Positions 11,546 through 24,379 of a stretch of DNA of 64,000 nucleotides are shown here, piece after piece (the first letter of the stretch is position 1; every line of letters begins with the position of its first letter). The notes beneath the pieces are model-generated. The model was not told where the DNA came from, searched no databases, and was given only the letters and a program-made list of their open reading frames with translations. The translations under genes were made by a program, and so were the position numbers. This DNA is from Sordaria brevicollis (taxonomy: Eukaryota > Ascomycota > Sordariomycetes > Sordariales > Sordariaceae): positions 434,001 through 498,000 of the forward strand of contig JAUTDP010000007.1 in the NCBI GenBank assembly GCA_033439795.1. The letters are read 5' to 3'.

Positions 11546-11888
11546 AGTTTAGATGGGGGAGATTTTGATAGGAGGAAGGGACAATGATGTTAACGATACT
11601 ATAACTTAATGATTACAATGTTCGAACTAGATGATGTCGAATAATTCTGTGCCTGAATGCATATACGGAGCTGAGATGACAAAAAGGTTTAAACTAAAAA
11701 AAAAAGGGGTTGAGCTCATATAGGGCAAATGAAATCCAATGACAAGCTCTTGTCTTAGTCATCTGCCTTGTTCTCAGGAATGAATTTCTCCAAAAATGGA
11801 AACTCCCAAGAAGAATATCAAGACATCCGCCAATGTAAACAAACACCACAAATTTATCGTGACAGAAGGTAAAAAAGCAAAAGGTAAA
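11546..11888. other. 3' flank between hydratase and tRNA-Ser
   Basis: This 343-nt AT-richer stretch has no supported gene apart from the pol III terminator of the tRNA. It probably includes the hydratase 3' UTR. Confidence 0.5.
11871..11876 (-). terminator. Pol III terminator (T6) of tRNA-Ser
   Basis: Six T residues on the minus strand, about 12 nt after the tRNA 3' end, match an RNA polymerase III termination signal. Confidence 0.8.
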
Positions 11889-11970
11889 CGACGTTGGCCT
11901 GATTCGAACAGACGCTCCCGAAGGAACAAGATTTCGAGTCTTGCGCATTAGACCACTCTGCCACAACGCC
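11889..11970 (-). tRNA. tRNA-Ser(CGA)
   Basis: The gene is 82 nt with no intron. The acceptor stem GGCGTTG pairs with CAACGTC and the discriminator base is G. The anticodon stem CAAGA/TCTTG closes the loop CTCGAAA, giving anticodon CGA, which reads UCG. A long variable arm (TTCCTTCGGGAGC region) is typical of serine tRNAs. The T loop is TTCGAAT. Confidence 0.95.
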
Positions 11971-12570
11971 TTTTAGTTGAAAAATTGGTTGCCTTGTACC
12001 AATTATGTGGGTCATCGTGAGATTAGTTTCCATAGCTGGCAAATCCGCTTGCTAGCAGCTGACGATGTTGCGACATGGGACGATCAGATGCAGGAATTGC
12101 TGTGGAATAACTTGACATGATAAAGTTCCCAGGGGTAAGATAATTTTCGGTCTGAAGACGGTGTTAATATCTGTTAAAGTTTGCGACGGGTTTCGCGTTC
12201 ACGAAGTTCTCAACATCCAAGAGGCGGCAGCAACAATTCTAGAGAACCATGGCTACCGGCTATGATTGCACATGAAAAGAGTGTGGATAGAACGTAATGT
12301 TTATGTAAACGCTAAAGGCGCTTTTGATTTTATGTACAAGTTACAGTTTTCCCCCAAACGCTGCCCCATTGCAAAAACTCTTCCAGCAGTATGTGCAAAT
12401 CCCAAGGTGTATCGTAAGTAAGGTACCCAATTTCTATCCAATCCACAGCCGGTGGCAGATAGTGTAGTAGGATATCACACATCTCATCTCTCTCTTTTCC
12501 CAACGAACCCTCCAAGAAATGGCCCTCGATGCTTTTGATGTGATGCGACAACCCATCTTGTCTCAAAATT
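11971..12570. other. Intergenic between tRNA-Ser and transporter gene
   Basis: No gene is supported in this 600-nt stretch. It should contain the tRNA upstream flank and the 3' UTR of the minus-strand transporter. Confidence 0.5.
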
Positions 12571-13684
12571 TTACCTCCCACCAGCCTTCTGCTGCTTACT
12601 CCTCAGTTCAACCGCACTATACCACGCCGCGCCCGCCAACGCAACCACCATACCAACGCCATTCAAAAACCCAACTTTCACTCCAAACAGCACAATACCC
12701 AACAAAATTGTCAAGCACTGCTTAATGTTTCCGCACACCGTCATCGTCACCGCACCCGCAACCTTGTTGGTCGAGAAAGAGCTGTAGTTCAAACAAAACG
12801 CCAACAGCCCGTTACCCGCCAACGTCAAGATTAGTGCTCCCGAGGGGCCCTCCGGGTTCTGCTCCCGGAACCCAGCCAGCTCACCGCTCGCAATGGCGCA
12901 GAACAGCGCTTGCGCGCAAGCGAGGGGGGACATGCGCAGCAGCGTTTCCAGCGGCGACAGGGCCAAAGCGCCCGTCATGATGCGATTGGTGGCGACCGTC
13001 TTGACGACAGCCAAGATAACGCCTAGGAAGGTGAGGATGAAGCCGGCGGTGGTGAAGTAGTAGTCGCCGTAGGTGGCGAGGCCGACGCCCAGGATCAGGG
13101 GGATGAGCGAGAGGTAGGTGTCACGGGGGTAGGGCCGGCCGTAGCGGAAACGGTAGATGAGTACGGCGAAGAAAGGGCAGGTGGAGCGCATGATTTGGTG
13201 GAAGGGGATGGAGACCATAGCTAGGGAAACGTTGGAGATGGCGATGTTGACGGTGAACAGGATCGAGAAGAGGGCGAGCGTGATGTTTTGCTGGACGGTG
13301 AGCTTGGTGAGTGTGAATCGGCCTTGGAGGAGCAGGATGTAGCATCCTATGGACGCTGAGCCGGCGTGGAGGGCTGTGAGAAGCCATGGGTAGGAGAACT
13401 TGTGATGTGTTAGTTTTGGTGTTGTTGTAAGACAGGTGGGATGGTGTGAGATGGTTGTTGACATGAGGCTCAACAATGAAATTCAAACTCACCTTGCCCA
13501 GAATGAGCTTGTTGTAAATAGTTAATGAAATGTTACATAGAAAGTAGACGGCCAGGTACAAGAGCTTGGTTGTGCCTGAGACTTCTTGTTCTGTCCTGAC
13601 CGTGGGACTGGATGGCTGTAGATTGAGAGGAACCTGGGCCTCCAGGTCTTCGTCCTTGTCCTTGAATGCTGGACTGCTAGACAT
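12571..13684 (-). CDS. Triose-phosphate/nucleotide-sugar transporter family protein (SLC35-like)
   Basis: Exon 1 is 13684-13493 (64 codons) and exon 2 is 13398-12571. The 94-nt intron (GTGAGT...ACAAG) falls exactly after the conserved YNKLILGK and before FSYPWLLTALHAG, in phase 0. The product is 339 residues. About ten hydrophobic helices can be traced, which is the drug/metabolite-transporter fold. Family landmarks include NISLTIYNK in helix 1, MVSIPFHQIMRSTCPFF, GVGLATYGDYYF and the C-terminal CGNIKQCLTILLGIVLFG. Members exchange sugar phosphates or nucleotide sugars across Golgi/ER membranes. The substrate cannot be read from sequence. The in-frame TTG 23 codons upstream is not needed. The ATG at 13684 begins a short acidic cytosolic tail. 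Confidence 0.92.
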
Positions 13685-16567
13685 GGTGGATGTCGGTGAT
13701 ATTGACCAGCTCGGTACCAATTGACCCGTCTGTTGGTGAGAGTGAAGGTGCAATGATAATATGCGGAAGGCTCCGTGTCAGTTGGGACCGGAGGTACAGG
13801 CTTTGAGGCTGACGATAATCTCCTTCGGGTATTTTGCTGTCGAACAATAATACCAAGTAGGTAATGATGTAATGTGGACAATAGCGAGTGTATTGAGTGA
13901 ATGTGTGTGATGGTACCAAAAAGGAGAAGACCGGTTCAGCAACAGATGGTAGGGCTGAAACAACGGTGGTAGTACGGTAAGATACTCAATGCTAGACCTG
14001 AACGGTTTGATGAGTTGCTTTGGTGACGAGGAAGAAAAAGGTCAAGACCACAGGAACATTCCTGTGTTGTTGTTGTGTTGTGTTGTTGGTTGCAGGAAGA
14101 TTCGTCCTCACATCCAAACGGTTCAAGTTGTCCAAAAAGCCCGAAGCCCACGCAAGGAACCACGGCGGCTTCCCCACGATACACTAGCAAATTAGTGGCC
14201 GTCAAGGTTGGATAGCTCGGAGGTTACAGTGAAGGATTGGGGGAGGGTCTGAGAGAAGATCGTCAGTGAGAAGAGAAGGAATAGGAAAGGCTGTTGAGTG
14301 ACGACCGGAAACAGCTGAAGAGGGCAGCAGAAAGGACGACGGAAAGGAACGACGAGAGGCTCCAAGTTTCCAAGGAATCATTGACATGTGCTTGTTTTGT
14401 TGGAAGGAGGTTTCGGAAACGAATACCACCACAACAAGCAGAAAAGTGGAAGCTGCGCGGGGATTGCAACTGCAACGGAAAAAGCGGCTGTTCCGGGCTC
14501 CCGTTCACTGGCGTGTCAGCGCTTGCTGTGGGCATTTGATTTGGACGGCCAAGACCAATGTTGTCCTAGACCTGTTACGGGGAGAGGCTTGGCTTGGAAA
14601 CCTGAAGCCATGGCAGACATCATGGGCCATCCTCATCCGATCAGAATTCCGGCGAGTGTGGATCAACATTTCAAGGCTTTTTGAATGGAGGTCCCGCCGG
14701 GGATATCAAACGCTATGGTACCGTCAGTTAATAATAACTGATCCTAGTAACCAGGCTCACCAGGGACAATTTGGTTGAAGCATGTCCCCTGTTTCCCGCG
14801 CCAGGTCGAGATGATCGATTTGCTCACGGACGGTTCATCCTCTTCGATTCTGTTTTCAGGTGTGATACCATTGAGAACGCCAGAGAGCACAGCACGATAG
14901 CCTCTGAAACCGTAACCACAAGAAAAGACCCTGAAGAATGCCACATATAGCCTCCCTCCCGCCCTTGCACTACTGTAATGCAACCGCCACACAACCCACC
15001 CCAGCCTGTGATGACGGGAACCACAATGTTTGGGTTGGACAACGACGGGTAAGGCTCCGGCGGCAGCAACCGTTGTGCTGGATCTGTACCTATACCGCAG
15101 CGGCACAGGTACCTACAAAGTGGAACGCATTGAGGGTTGATGGGAGTCAGATATAGCCGCTGGCCGTTTTGTCCAACGTTCGTCAAATAATCTCTCCCTT
15201 TTTTGAAGGCTGGAGGTTCTTATTTCTATTTTGTAGAATCTCACAACTTCAAAATCCGCGGAGGAAGGTTGGGGTCGACTTCAAAGTCATGCAAGCCAAA
15301 GCAAGGGTTACAGTACATGCCCTCTGCACGCTCACTACGCTGACCCGCAGAACCACGACGATGACGCGTACATGCAAACACTTACCTTTGATCCCTTCTT
15401 CACACCCACTGCACAGCGGCTATTTCTACCACTTGAAGCTTAGATTCCTCACTGGTGCAATCACGCTTTGGCCGTATTCGAGACAGCGGAACTACATTCA
15501 AATGTGTTAAACCCTTTTCTTCGACCTCGGATTCAATACCTCCAGAGGTTAGTTAGGCCAGCTAGCCAGGCACCGATGGCTCGCTCTGGCGGCGTTGGCT
15601 GCAGGGTACAATTCACGTTGCACGCTGGCTGATGAATTGCCCCGGTTTCTTTTTTTGGGGCTGGATGGTTGGGGTCTTGGAAAGTCCGTCTCGTGTTTTT
15701 AGGGGCTGGGCAAGTTCTGGGCATGTGAGGGGAAAAGTCTTGGGATTGTCGTTGTCGGTCGAATCTCAAGCCACCTTCATGTGCGACAGGATGGATGAAC
15801 AAAGACGACGAGCGATATGAAATAGAAAAGTCGTCTTGTCTTCTAGATGACATTGATGACGGATTCTCAAGACTGGACTAGACTCGGCAGGAGGAAGCCT
15901 GTGAGAAATCCGAGTCTTCTTCTTTTTTTTTTTTTTTTTTCCCTGTGTTGAAACGAGCTTCTGTATCGACTATTGACTCGAGTCGAGACGGATGATTTAA
16001 AATAGAAAATGATGGAAATGAGTTCTCCATCCCCCATTTCCCCATCATAGCACCGGACCCAGGCAAGGGGTTACAAGATTCGTTAGATCTCGGATCCAGA
16101 GATTTGGAAGAATCCCGAGCCGGGCGCAATTCGAGAACTCCTGTTGCGAAATTTCGATACCGGGTCACCCATGTTCCATGTTTGATCACCTCTTCGCTTT
16201 CCCCAGGCCAAGGAAAGGTATTGATGCGACAGCTCTCGTGATTTCCAAAGTTTTGGCGTTGGTTTTTTCGAGTCGCTGTGGAGAGTGTTGATATGCCTTG
16301 GTGAAATCAGAATTAACCAACATCAACTCAACCAAAGGCTCGAATGGCAGTAAACAAACATGTGTACATATTCCAAAAGCAACATCCAAGGTTCCAATAG
16401 CTGAAATCAGTCCAAGCGCAAACCTGAGTCTAGAACGTGTGTAAAACATCCAGCGACGCTTCCTGTATAGCAAAAAACTCCAGAGATGCAAGATTAGATG
16501 CAACATGTACTATACAAAACAACAACAAGATGCGTCTACTTTGTTTGGTGCATCTTGAAGAACCCAA
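13685..16567. other. 2.9 kb region without a recognised gene
   Basis: Only short overlapping open frames occur, none with a family signature. It contains the transporter promoter (right of 13,684) and the 3' flank of the glycosyltransferase. A 19-T run lies near 15.93 kb. Confidence 0.5.
15922..15940. repeat. Poly(T) run, 19 nt
   Basis: This is a simple homopolymer preceded by CTTCTTC, in non-coding sequence. Confidence 0.85.
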
Positions 16568-18041
16568 TTAATGACCACCCACTCTGGCCTCCTCTTTAGC
16601 CTTCCTCTCCTGTTCCTCCTTCTCCATCTTTTCCTTGGCTTCCTTCTCCTTCTTCTCCTTCTCCTTGCGCTCCTTCTCTTCCTTGTCCTTCTTCTCCTGC
16701 TCCTTCTTCTTCTTTTCCTCCTCGATCGCCGACTGCGCCCTCTCCTTGGTCAGCTTCTTGTTCTGGTCGGCCCAGAACTTGTCGACCTCGTGCTTCAGGG
16801 CGTCCTTGGTCGTCTTGTTGGCCCACTCGGGCAGCTCCTGCTCGGCGCGCGTGACCCAGGGTCCCATCCAGCTGTCGCGCACGTACGAGGTGCCCGCAAA
16901 GTGCACAATCATGTCGCCCTGCATCACCTTCCACTTCTGGACCTTGCCGCCATGACCGTCGTCAAAGACCTCGTTCGTGCCCTTGTCGAACTGCTCCTCT
17001 TGCATGGGCTTGCCGAAGAGCCAGGTGCCGTTCTTGAAGAAGGCGTTGTTGACGGGCAGCGAGTTGAACCAGCGGATGGGCACGTCAACCCAGTGGTCCC
17101 GGCCGGCCATGGGTGTCTGCGCCAGAGGAGATTCCTTGTGGGTAAGAAGGAACTGGAAGGCGCTTTGGTCGCGGAATCGGTCGGTCTTCATGCGATCGGC
17201 GTTGTAGATGGGGTAGGCGAGCACGGCCGACAGGAAGGAGACGGACCACGGGCTCACGCGGAAGGCAAAGACTCCGGAGTTGAGGCCGTCCCAGTTGGAA
17301 GAGATGACGAGGTCGACGTTGTCGAGGCCCTTGGCATCCTCGGGCGGGAGGAAGAGTTCGAGAGGAGTATAAGGGTTCATGACCACCGTGTCGGCGTCGA
17401 ACCAGCTATAATGAGAGAAAAAATATCAGTTTCTGTTCAGATAGTATGGTCAAACGGTTTCCGTAAAGGTAGACTTACAAAACCCACTTCAACCTGTCCT
17501 CCTCAGGCTTCTCCAACTCTGCGACAATGATGGAGAGGAGGTAGGCGGGCTTAGTCCATGCGCCCTTGGGGCGGCCGGCGCGGTCGTTTTCGATCAAGCT
17601 GCTGACCGCCTGGTTCAGGGCGATGAAGTGCTGGTAACCATGTTCGCGGTTATGGCGTTCATGTGTTTGCATTGCGCGGTGGATAACGTCGACGTCGAGG
17701 GCATTAGCCGCGACGGTGACCTTGGCCACGCGAGAGGTCTTCATCACCGGTGGTCTGTCATGTTCGCCGGGCTGGTTCGTAGCTGGCGGGGTGTTGACCG
17801 AGGGGATATCGGAACCGGCGGGAACGGAGGAGTCGACATTCTGGTTGTCGTTGTTGATGGTGTTTGGTTGTTGCGGCTCAGACTTGGGAGCACCGTGGAG
17901 GGGCACCTCGGAGCTTATAGCACCGTTGTTGGTGAAGCTGGAGTTGTGGAAGGTGACGAGCCATAGCCAGAGACAGCCAAGCACGGCTAGGACGCTGATA
18001 ATCCTCAGGGGCCGTTGGGCCTGGAAATTGCTTAGAATCAT
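16568..18041 (-). CDS. GT34 family galactosyl/mannosyltransferase (GMA12/MNN10-like) with apparent +1 frameshift at the exon junction
   Basis: This is a type II Golgi glycosyltransferase. Exon 1 is 18041-17479. It encodes a short tail, a signal anchor (LRIISVLAVLGCLWLWLVTF), a Pro/Asn-rich stem, and a catalytic start with HGYQHFIALNQ and KGAWTKPAYLL. Exon 2 is about 17406-16568. It encodes FDADTVVMNPYTPLELF (the DxD metal/sugar-nucleotide motif), SGVFAFRVSPWS, DQSAFQFLL, and WVDVPIRWFNSLP to HFAGTSYVRDSW. It ends in a ~60-residue Lys/Glu coiled-coil-like tail. The obvious intron 17407-17478 (GTAAGT...TATAG) would give WVFWF-DADT, but AAA at 17400-17402 makes exon 2 one base too long. No nearby GT-AG pair restores frame. 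This is either a sequence error or a real lesion. The ATG at 18041 has a good context. An in-frame ATG at 18230 would lengthen the cytosolic tail. Confidence 0.8.
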
Positions 18042-18420
18042 GGCGGAAGAATGGCACAGACGCTGGCCCAACTCTTCATCGTGTTGCGATGAGAAAAGCT
18101 CAAGGGACAGGCGAGACTGTGGAAGAGGATAATCGACAGAAGCCAGCGGATTCGGATCCGGGAAAGGAGGAGCCACAACCACAGAAAAAGATGGAGAATT
18201 CCGAGAATAGGTGGACGTTGAAGAAGTCATCCATCCCTGGTCAACCTTGTCCGTCCCAGAGCAGGCCGGGATCGTCACTTGGCATTTCTCCCAGAATGAT
18301 TTGTCTTCAGCCCGCTAGGGCGTAGTCTCTCACAACAGGCGTTCATCTAAAAGTGTCAGCCCCCACTTTTGTTCCCCTCCGCATCCGCCCCGCTTTCGGC
18401 CGCCACAAGTAGCGCGTGGC
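18042..18420. other. Promoter side of the GT34 gene, up to the heterochromatin-like block
   Basis: These 379 nt have normal base composition between the glycosyltransferase start and the sharp AT-rich boundary. They must hold the promoter. No gene is seen. Confidence 0.5.
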
Positions 18421-18461
18421 TTGGAACCTGCGGGTCCAAAAATAGTATAATATTTAATTTA
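18421..18461. repeat. Left boundary direct repeat (RIP-mutated copy)
   Basis: This segment starts TTGGAACCTGCGGGTCCAAA. It matches 35914-35954 over about 40 bases except for two differences, both TpG to TpA relative to the right copy. Those are exactly the changes RIP makes. It marks the abrupt start of the AT-rich block. Confidence 0.85.
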
Positions 18462-19253
18462 CGTCTATATCCCTCCTAAACAAAAGTAGCCATTATGTAA
18501 AAAAAAATGCATATTTTGAGTAAAATCATTTAAAATACTCTTTTATTTCCCAATTACGAAAATTCTTATTGCGATTAAAAGTATATTCCGAAGATAAAGT
18601 ATCGTTAAAATATATATTCTATAATATTTTTTTACATTTTTCTATATATAATATAAATTTCTAATATCGTAGGGGTAGCTTTTATTATATAAAAAAACGT
18701 TATAATAAGGATTGTATACTTTATTTTAATAATTTATAATTATACTACTACGAAATTTAATATATATAATAAGCGATTTAAATTATAATATTAATAAACT
18801 TTTAATATTTATCCGTTGTATTGCCGACTTTCAAATATTTAATACGTCCGGATATTTTAAAATAGATTTATAATATTAAATTAATAAAGTATTATAATAT
18901 ATTACTTCTACCGACGATGAAAATATATAGTATAGGTTTATTAACGTAGTAATTATATATATATTAAATTAAAATTTATTACCGGGATAGAAATAATATT
19001 ACCCAAAGCCTAATTAAATTGAATTTATTTATTATATTATTTATAAATAAAGCGATATAATTTTAATTATTAAAACGGGCTATAATAAAAGTATTATTTT
19101 TTAAACGGTATCCTTTATTTTATTTAATAAAATTATTATTTAAATTATCCCGCTTAATCAATTCGGCGAAGAATAGCGTAATACTATCGCTAAATTCCCA
19201 AGTACTTAATTTATTTTAATTAATTAATTAATTATTAAAGTACAATAATAATA

Positions 19254-19322
19254 GTTTTAAAATTAATAAAGGGGGGGTAAGAAAGATAGGAGCCTTACCC
19301 CCCCCTATTAATTTTAAATTTT
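19254..19322. repeat. G-run palindrome, cluster 1
   Basis: AAAATTAATAAAGGGGGGG is followed about 20 nt later by CCCCCCCCTATTAATTTTAA. The inner bases GTAAG and CTTAC also pair, giving a 69-bp hairpin-capable unit with a short loop. Confidence 0.85.
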
Positions 19323-20939
19323 GCCTAAATAATTATAAAACGGACGTTAATTTAATTTATTATAAAATATCTAATTTTAAAAAGATTTAGAAACGGGAAA
19401 CTATATATATATCCTCCTAAATTTAGAATAAGCTATAAACGAGAAATTTATAGAATTAATATATAAAATATCTTTTAATTAATGGATTACTTTTATCGCT
19501 ATTAATAAATTATATATTATTTTCTAATAGTGTAATTTCCGGAAGTAATTTATATACTTCTATATTATCCGAATAATTATCCCGTCGAGTATTCCTTAAT
19601 TTAGGTATATAATTACGTTAATATATAATATTTAGTACTATATTTATAAATACGGCGGCTTCCGTTTAAAGGGTTGTAGAATAAGCAAATTTATTATTAT
19701 TTATATTTTAATCGATTATATTAATATAATAATAATATTATAACCTATTTTAGTAAATAGGATCTATAATTATTAGCGGTTTGAATTCGTCTTCGGCCTA
19801 TTAACGCCGGATACCCTTACCCCTAATATATACCTTTTTCCGAAAATAATTATTTATATTAATAATAAACTATTATTATTTTCCGCCCGGGCGTACTTAT
19901 TATAATATTTTATATTTAATAGCTACGATTTATTATATACGGTAAAAGTAATCCGTAAATACGATGTAAATACGCATCCTAGGGATTAAAAGGAATTATA
20001 CGAAGATTTTAAGCGTATAAATATTATATATTGGATAATATTTATTACTATTTCGTTAGGAATAGGGATAAATATTCCTAATATATAGTATATAATATAG
20101 TACGGTATAATCCGGTTTAATAACGTAATTAATTTAATATAGTAGTTCGGACGCGTTATCTGTACGGATTCTATTATATATAATATAGGGTACTATTTTC
20201 TATTATTTTATTAGTTCGATTATTTAAACTAATTAAAAATATCCGTTAAAATAAATACTGTAATTGCTAATAGAATTTCGGACGGTATTTAATTAAAAAC
20301 GTTAAAATTATTATTTTTTCCTTCTATTATTTTTTAATATACGATATTAAATTTCGTTTTAATTAAAAACCTTATTTAATTAGCCGAATTTCCGAATTAG
20401 AGTACGTCCGATTAATTTTCGGTAATTAAAAGTATATTAAACGAGGATACTTTAATTTATAGTAAGATATTTAATAAAAATAAAAGGGTTTTTAATTATA
20501 TAATTCCGTAGAATTTGGGTATTAATAATAGTAACCGCCAATTTTATATTTAAACCGCTAAGGAAGAATTATTTCGAAAGAAAATTATAATTAAATATAA
20601 AGAAATATATAAATTTATTAATACGGGATATTTCTAATAATATATTTTACGGTTATTATAGGAATTGGGGTTATTATTTAAGCCCGGAAGTCTACTTTTT
20701 TATATTAAAAATTTCGACGTTAAAATTATTAATATTAATCTTCCTCCGGTTTTATATTAATAATATTATAATAAGTATTACCTTTTATTAAGCTTCTTAC
20801 CGTCGATATTTAGAAAGTCGGCGGTTATTAACCGGCGTCCGGTAAAATTAATTAAAGCTAATTTTATAATAGACGAATTAGAATATTTTATATTTATTAA
20901 AGTATAAACTTTCTACCCTAAAGTATTAAAATTCTTTTA

Positions 20940-21450
20940 TTTATTTAAAGAGGTATTTATATTATTTTTACTCTAAAACGCTCTTACCCGTTTATTCGCT
21001 AAATAGGAATATATATTTATAGTAAATAATTTTATTAAAATTATCCTTACGTTTAAATTATAAAAATGGATATAATAATATAAGTAAATAGTAATTACCG
21101 AATACGCCCGTATTATACTAATTTTATTAAAAGTATTTAATAATAGCGAAGAAAGGATTACCCGTAATATTATATTTATAGAAAAGAAGAAGTTAAAGAA
21201 AGCGTATTAAAGGAAAGTACCGCCTTCGAAAAATATATATAAGGCGGTTAATATTATAAAGTCTATTGCGTATAGAAATTAAATAGAAATTAACGTAAAT
21301 ATTACCCAATTTACAAAAAGGGCGAAAGCGAATAAAATATTAATAAAATAAAAATAGTAAATTATTTAACTTTTAAAATAGTAATAAATTTATTTATATT
21401 AAGTATTATTATTTAATTTTTAACCTATAAGAATTAACGTAGTAATAGAG
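20940..21450 (+). pseudogene. Unidentified RIP-mutated ghost reading frame
   Basis: The stretch reads on the plus strand with mainly TAA/TAG interruptions, as expected from Gln/Trp codons after RIP. It includes a Lys-rich portion around 21,185-21,250. I cannot assign a family. It could be the C-terminal part of a transposon protein. Confidence 0.3.
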
Positions 21451-21462
21451 GATAGTTAATCC

Positions 21463-21484
21463 TTTTAAAATTAATAGGGGGGGG
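21463..21484. repeat. G-run palindrome arm, cluster 2 (single arm)
   Basis: A single arm TTTTAAAATTAATAGGGGGG with further G follows. The partner arm is not obvious within 100 nt. Confidence 0.7.
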
Positions 21485-22611
21485 CGGTATAACGATAAGA
21501 GAGGTATTTGCTTTATTATTCGTAGAAGTTTAATAATAACGTTATAATTTATTCTATCTTTATTAATAAATAGGTATTAATAAGATTAAAAGTCGATACT
21601 ATTAATAGTACGTTTATTAAACGCTTTAATCCCTAACCGATAATTATAAATAAAATAAATAGGTCTTTTAATTTATTAAATTAATTAATTTAATTATTCA
21701 CCTTACTTATAGGATTTATTTAGGAATTATAGTATTTATTCTATAGATAATTTATAAATTATATATATAAACCCCTTTATAAATATAATTTCTTAATTTT
21801 TTTCTTTTTCCTCCTTATAATATTTTATACCTTCCTTCTCTATTTTTATCCCTTTTATTAATTTTAAATAATTTTAAAAACGTTTAGTTATAGCCCTTTT
21901 ATTAATTTTAGGACGAGCCCGGAAAATTTTAACTCTAATTTACCCTCTTTATTAATTCCGAATTAATTTAGAACCGCCGAATATAAATAATACCCTTTCT
22001 TTTAGCCGCGAAGGAATAATTTAATTTAAAGTACGTAATTAAGTATATTAAATATAAACGGTTATATTAACCCTTTTAAATACTTCGTTTAATATTTACG
22101 GTTAAAGGTTAAAAGAACCCCTAGCCTAGCCCGTTTATTAATTAATTCTTCGACGGGATTAATATTAATATACTTTAAAAATTATATTTACCGCCGCTAA
22201 ATTTTTTTAAATATAATACCGGTAATAAATATATTAAATAAATTTAATAGAATTATAAAACGATAATACCTTAAAATAAATTATTAATTAATAAATTTCT
22301 AATATACGGAAAAGGTATTGATATTCGAAAAATCTACCGAATTATCCTAAATTTATTATTAAATTAGTAGAAGGAGGAAAAAGACTTTTATAAGTAAATA
22401 GAATATTTATAAACTCTTATAAACGATACGTATTAAATAAAGTATATTAAAAGTATTAATAATAAAACGAAATTCCTAAGTTAAATTTTAACCTACTTAA
22501 TTTCTTTTTTAATAATCCTAAGTACTATTAAAGTTTATAAAGTATTAGAATACCCAAATTTAGTAACGCTTTTTTAATATTGGGATTATAAATATAAATA
22601 TTATTTTTACC

Positions 22612-22691
22612 CGATTTAAAATTAATAAGGGGGTAATTTTAATCCCCTTTATTAATTTTACGTACAATTTAAACTACCCCCCCTATTAATT
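22612..22691. repeat. G-run palindrome, cluster 3
   Basis: AAAATTAATAAGGGGG pairs with CCCCTTTATTAATTTT. A second C-run arm, CCCCCCCTATTAATTTTA, follows about 15 nt later, so three arms are present. Confidence 0.8.
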
Positions 22692-24226
22692 TTATATACG
22701 GTTTAAACCGCGCCCTATAAATAATATTTCGGATTATTTATTAATATTTAATAATTATTTACCTTTTTAATTTAGTAAAATATTTTAAAATTAATTAAAC
22801 GTTAAGAAAAGAGGATTAGGAATAAAATAAGAATATACTATTATAAAATAAAATTTTAAAAATTATTCCGAAAGTAGCCGATAATTTCGTTTATAAACAT
22901 ATTTTACGCCTCCTATCGATAATAAACGTTAAAAATATTCTAATTAATATTTTAATTATCCGTATTAGAAATTTAATAAATTGCCCAAAGAATTTTAATA
23001 TCGAAGTAAAAAACGATATCGACGCCGAAATTACTTTTATTATCGTTTTATATTAATATTTACGTATTATATATATTAAATTAATATCGAATTTTCTACT
23101 TCGATATTCCCCGGTATTCGAAGGTATACCGAATTCCTTTTTAAAATATTAAACCGACGATTAATTTAGGGTTATTCTTTACTTTTTCTAATTCGTTAAA
23201 TATTAGCATTTTATTTATAAATTTATTTTCGCTAATAATAACGACGACCCGAATATAAAAATATTTAATGGGTTTATTTTCACCTTTATTATATAAAATA
23301 ATAATAGTATTAGTATAGAAATTTAATATAATAATATCCTAAGAAACGTAGCGTAATTAATAATAATTAAAATTTTTAATTTAATATTTAAATTCAATTG
23401 TAAATATAATTAAGCGATTATTAGTATTAATTTTAATAAAGAAATCGATATTAATAATATTAATACAATTATAATAAATAAACGTTAAATAAATTTCGAA
23501 GTATATACGTAAATATCCTACCTCTTCTCTTTAATAAGAGAATATAAGGATTAGGGGAAATTATTTTATAATAATTTAAAGGTTATTATAATTGCGCTAA
23601 AATCTTTTAATATTTTAAAGATAAATTACGCCTTATTTATATCGACGCTAATAGCTTTAGACCGGCCTACCGGACCGGGTAAATTGAAATTTTAATATAA
23701 AAATACTATTATATTATAATTAAATAACGATTTTATATTAACGTCGTAATTATTTTTTAATCCGGCGCAAATAGGAAATTTAATAATTAAAAATTAATTT
23801 ACCGATATAATTAATAATATAATTATAAATTTGGATAAGAATTCGCCCGAAATTTAAAAGGAATTTATTACCCTTACGTCCGAATTAAATATATCCTAAG
23901 AGGATTTAATTACCTAATTAGCGAAGGTACGAATATAAGTATAATATTAAATCGTTAAATTTATTAAACGTTATTACCCGTATAGGGAAATATTACCGGA
24001 TTAAGAATTTGTTTATAAAGTAATAAAAGAATAAGGGTATATTAAATCCCTAAGCCCGGGAAAATAATTTTTTCCGTTACCCTAAAATAAAGTAAAACTA
24101 AAGGATATTAAAATTTTATTTTAATATTTTAAAGACCCCCTTTAAATTAATTAGAAATTATATAGGAAAAATAAAAAGAATTTCCTATTTTATTAATTCG
24201 TCGGTAAATTTTTATTCATTATATTT

Positions 24227-24315
24227 ATTTAAAATTAATAAGGGGGGCGTATAATATACCCCCCCCTATTAATTTTAAATATTATTCGAATCCTACCCCC
24301 CTTATTAATTTTAAA
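24227..24315. repeat. G-run palindrome, cluster 4
   Basis: AAAATTAATAAGGGGGG pairs with CCCCCCCTATTAATTTTAAA. Another C-run arm (CCCCCCTTATTAATTTTAAA) follows. Both right arms are followed by similar ATTATTCGAATCC/ATTATCCGAATCC sequence, so this part is a small tandem duplication. Confidence 0.85.
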
Positions 24316-24379
24316 TATTATCCGAATCCCGCCTTTATAATATTCTTATAATTTATATTATTAATTTTAATTTTATAAA

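Noticed and set aside
13491..13753. Longer N-terminus for the transporter beginning MHLHSH
   Set aside because: That start is TTG. The downstream ATG at 13684 gives a normal family length.
16571..17530. Long plus-strand open frame (~319 codons, Leu-rich) opposite the glycosyltransferase
   Set aside because: It is the antisense shadow of the GT34 exon 2. The Leu runs are the complement of the Lys/Glu tail codons, and the minus strand carries clear domain motifs.
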